DNA from: Litorivicinus sp.
GTDB taxonomy: Bacteria; Pseudomonadota; Gammaproteobacteria; Pseudomonadales; Litorivicinaceae
Direction of reading: 5' to 3'
Assembly: GCA_028339155.1 (NCBI GenBank)
Contig: JAOLBK010000004.1
Coordinates: 62,001 to 126,000, forward strand
Length of the DNA stretch: 64,000 bases
Below, piece after piece: positions 62,115 through 64,000 of the stretch (within the stretch, counting starts at the first letter, position 1; every line of letters begins with the position of its first letter). The position numbers and the translations under genes were made by a program. The notes beneath the pieces are model-generated. The model was not told the origin of the DNA, did no database searches, and saw only the letters and a program-made list of their open reading frames with translations.

Positions 62115-62575
62115 CCAGTAACAATAGTCCTTATTCAACGCCGCTTATACAACACTTTGGGCTTGGATGGCTGTCCTATTATCGTGGAGCACCGAGAAAG
62201 AAGATTTTGGTCATACCATCTGCTAATGATTGCTTAGATGTGGCATCGACTATATTCAATAACGGAATTTTTCACTGTCGCCTGCACTTCTGCAGCTACC
62301 TCATACATGGCATTAATAAAAATGAGAAATATATCTGCACCATCTGCGTCTACCGCTTGCCCAGCGTGTGCTTAATTTCATGAAAATCGATACTGTAAAG
62401 GCACTCTTTTACGCTATGCAAACAACCTCTATAACCTCTGTATTAGCCAAAAAATTCGATAACATCGGCGAAAATATTCAAATCAATCCAAGGTATAGAG
62501 ATTCTGAAAAGCCAACAAAGCCGCAAAGACTGTCAAGTACAGTTTTAAAGGGGCGGAAAGTTCATAATAAGAGCA
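62115..62575. other. Spacer without a supported gene
   Basis: About 460 bases after yebC. Two weak frames exist on the plus strand (about 62238-62375 and 62380-62622), but neither has a ribosome-binding site or recognisable features. I see no RNA gene. Confidence 0.45.
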
Positions 62576-62914
62576 TTAATCAATTATTTTTACACCGTTT
62601 TTATAAGTACCTGTCAATCTGACATCTACCGCACCATCTTTTGTATATCCATTCCAAAATCCATCTTTTTTTCCATTCTGGTAAGAACCTTGCGAACTCA
62701 CCTCTCCATTTCTCCAATGGCTTATCCAAGCACCTTCTCTAATGCCATTGATCAGTAAACCTTGATGCTTCCCGTCTACTTGACCTGTGTACGGGGTGCC
62801 ACTGTTAATTCTGTAATACATACCCTTCCGATATTCCAACTCATCTAGCGTCTCACCAAAACTTGGAAGCGATAGAGCCAGAAGAACGAGCAAGAGCCAG
62901 AAATTAAATCGCAT
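62576..62914 (-). CDS. Exported MORN-repeat protein (YwqK-like)
   Basis: 112 aa. Signal peptide MRFNFWLLLVLLALSLPSFG, then repeats of the MORN type: YTGQVDGKHQGLLING, REGAWISHWRNGEVSSQGSY and KKDGFWNGYTKDG, then YKNGVK. Such repeats occur in the YwqK family, which has been labelled an antitoxin-like group, and in membrane-associated scaffold proteins. I start at the ATG at 62914, with AAGGA 5 bases upstream. No partner toxin is evident. Function unknown. Confidence 0.7.
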   Translation of the reverse strand: MRFNFWLLLVLLALSLPSFGETLDELEYRKGMYYRINSGTPYTGQVDGKHQGLLINGIREGAWISHWRNGEVSSQGSYQNGKKDGFWNGYTKDGAVDVRLTGTYKNGVKIID

Positions 62915-62990
62915 CAGCATCCTTTGCAGTTCTTAGCCACACATTAGTCAACACACTACTTCTTACCCATGAATACATGAAAAGCACCTA

Positions 62991-63350
62991 TCAAAAAACT
63001 CCAAATAGTTTTTTCTTCATAATAAAATTCTTCACTAAAAAACTATTGTCAAACCCAACCACGTAGGTCTGCTTACCAAGCATTTGCGCCAGATCATCTA
63101 TGGCCTCAGCAAAATTATCACGCATCTTTTTTTTGTTTATGTACATCGAAAAGTTACTAGCTAGTTCTTTTGCTTTGTACTCTCTCCAATCACCAGCAAT
63201 AGCAATAGCAATAGCAATAGGATCCCATTCCAGGTCACTTTTCTCGCCTAAGTCTTCGTAGTGATCTTTTAAGAAATCAAGAGCCTCACGACTAAATTGA
63301 CGACCCAGGTACCGGTTCCAATCTTCTGTTTCTACTCTTTGATATAACAT
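62991..63350 (-). CDS. Hypothetical protein with an (Ala-Ile) repeat, 119 aa
   Basis: Soluble, mixed-charge protein starting MLYQRVETEDWNRYLGR. Around residues 44-52 it reads DPIAIAIAIAGDW, produced by a simple DNA repeat. The rest looks helical with KELASNFSMYINKKKMRDN. Not recognised. It lies 76 bases upstream of the MORN gene on the same strand, so both may form a small operon. Confidence 0.55.
   Translation of the reverse strand: MLYQRVETEDWNRYLGRQFSREALDFLKDHYEDLGEKSDLEWDPIAIAIAIAGDWREYKAKELASNFSMYINKKKMRDNFAEAIDDLAQMLGKQTYVVGFDNSFLVKNFIMKKKLFGVF
63195..63218. repeat. (AGCAAT)4 hexamer repeat inside a coding region
   Basis: Four exact AGCAAT units at 63195-63218. On the minus strand they encode alternating Ile and Ala. 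As the unit is six bases, gain or loss keeps the reading frame. Confidence 0.95.
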
Positions 63351-63403
63351 CTTTTTATTCCGCTAATAAAAGGTCACCAAAACAAAAATCAAGCAGCTAA
63401 TTT

Positions 63404-63544
63404 ATGGAAATAATAAGTATTTCCCGACTACTCGTTTGTTTTTTATTACTCGCATCCGATTCCTCCGGTGACACGTTCGGACCTCAGCAAGAAAATAAAG
63501 TTCATGATCCGTGCAGGCCAGAATTTAAGGAATCAACTTACTAG
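63404..63544 (+). CDS. Possible small exported peptide, 46 aa
   Basis: ATG 63404 to TAG 63544. Starts MEIISISRLLVCFLLLASDSSG, a signal-peptide-like stretch, and ends DPCRPEFKESTY. After the TAG the same frame stays open for another 23 codons, so it may be a broken longer gene. No Shine-Dalgarno. Its end overlaps the GST remnant on the other strand. Weakly supported. Confidence 0.25.
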   Translation: MEIISISRLLVCFLLLASDSSGDTFGPQQENKVHDPCRPEFKESTY

Positions 63545-63690
63545 TGGTACAAGACGAGCTTCACTAAACATGAAAAAGCCATTAATACGATAGTCCGAGT
63601 GGCTTATCCACTCTAAGCCTTTATGCCGCAATAATATTCGTGTTTTGTATCCGTAGCTGCTGATCGGAAGGTCGTAACGTCTAAGTATGA
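63533..63690 (-). pseudogene. Decayed 5' fragment of a second GST gene
   Basis: On the minus strand this reads YDLPISSYGYKTRILLRHKG then LEW, against YDLPISSYGCKIRILLRHKA and LPW in the intact GST at 60.7 kb. The start ATG has become ATA, the Cys of SSYGCK is Tyr, and the frame ends at TGA (63533-63535) about 45 residues in, after a stretch with little similarity (EARLVPLVS against YCELVPSGT). The rest of the gene is missing. A clear pseudogene remnant. Confidence 0.8.
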
Positions 63691-63870
63691 ACTATTTCTT
63701 TCTAACGTGATCTATAAGATCGAGTATCATCAATCAGTAACCGATGGTCATCAAGAGGTAGCGACTGCGGTGGCTTTTCTCAGTGACGCATGGACGTGAA
63801 GTCTGAACTAGAACCAAATCCTCAGATCAGTGTGTACACGACGATAAGCTCAACAGAGAGTTTAATTCAC
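63621..63870. repeat. Copy B of the ~250-bp duplicated segment
   Basis: Matches 60636-60885 in the same orientation, covering the GST remnant and its former upstream region. Shared blocks include TAGCTGCTGAT, GGAAGGTCGTAA and CATCAAGAGGTA; divergence is visible throughout. Confidence 0.85.
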
Positions 63871-64000
63871 CATCATCGAGCAAGTCAGCGATCAGCTAAG
63901 GGCCTGGCTTCCAACGCATAGGATCCATCCGCTTGATGCACTTCGGAGCCCGTAACCGGAGGATTGAAGCAGCAAGCAAGTTCCAACTCGTCATGAGCCG
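63871..64000. other. Right edge of window, no feature seen
   Basis: No ORF, RNA or repeat recognised in the last 130 bases. Confidence 0.4.

Noticed and set aside
62368..62622. Plus-strand frame of 84 codons after yebC
   Set aside because: No ribosome-binding site or recognisable features, and it overlaps the end of the MORN gene on the other strand.

Overview
The window is a stretch of gammaproteobacterial chromosome. The blocks tig-clpP-clpX-lon-hupB-ppiD, yafS/gloB/mltD/rnhA/dnaQ, nadK-DUF1315-pepN and rmf/rlmKL/pyrD are orders I know from enteric bacteria and pseudomonads. LpxH, lipoprotein signals and outer-membrane-type genes indicate a Gram-negative cell. CopCD, a CPD photolyase and moderate GC fit an aquatic, aerobic, light-exposed bacterium. 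I cannot name the genus. No IS element, integrase, prophage or CRISPR array is visible.

Layout. 1-6.2 kb: a cut AlkA-type glycosylase, ppnP behind a structured leader, an alpha/beta hydrolase, ycgN, a YdiJ-type FAD/Fe-S dehydrogenase and yafS. 6.3-9.5 kb: fabI-gloB-mltD, joined by 1-base stop/start overlaps. 9.5-20.6 kb (minus): protein quality control and nucleic-acid maintenance, read tig, clpP, clpX, lon, hupB, then ppiD-sohB-rnhA-dnaQ-nudC with overlapping ends. 20.6-23.4 kb: tRNA-Leu, an unknown lipoprotein and copCD. 23.8-29.4 kb: the complete four-gene ligase-associated DNA-damage module (exonuclease, ATP-dependent ligase, Lhr-type helicase, PdeM phosphoesterase), followed by two small coupled genes of unknown role and a Pro-Arg-His tRNA cluster. 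30.6-36.8 kb: EamA transporter, cysS, ppiB-lpxH, miaE, nfuA, a renalase-like flavoprotein and a small membrane protein. 37-42.2 kb: a photolyase/FAD oxidoreductase/DUF1365/Cfa-like/DUF2878 operon of the light or singlet-oxygen type. 42.2-51.2 kb: rlmKL, rmf, pyrD, a membrane GOGAT-like FMN protein, pepN, DUF1315 and nadK. 51.2-58.8 kb: DUF1853, a head-to-head pair of secreted proteases (trypsin-like and subtilisin-like), a polar amino-acid ABC transporter and a MATE pump.

The last 5 kb (58.8-64 kb) is different. It is AT-rich and loosely packed, with small orphan genes, simple hexanucleotide repeats, a palindrome fused to a (GGTTAT)n tract, and a decayed second copy of the 5' end of a glutathione-transferase gene about 3 kb from the intact one. 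I read it as an accessory region shaped by duplication and decay.

The core part is very compact. Six convergent gene pairs overlap at their 3' ends by 4 to 70 bases, and many same-strand pairs share ATGA, TAATG or TGATG junctions. GTG starts (hupB, ppiB, pyrD, DUF1853) and TTG starts (lpxH, pdeM) occur. The observations I rate highest are the 23-bp triplication that pulled apart the cfa-like/DUF2878 junction, the non-canonical active site of the Cfa-like enzyme, the GST-gene duplication scar, the palindrome plus hexamer repeat at 59.4 kb, the protease pair and the ppnP leader.
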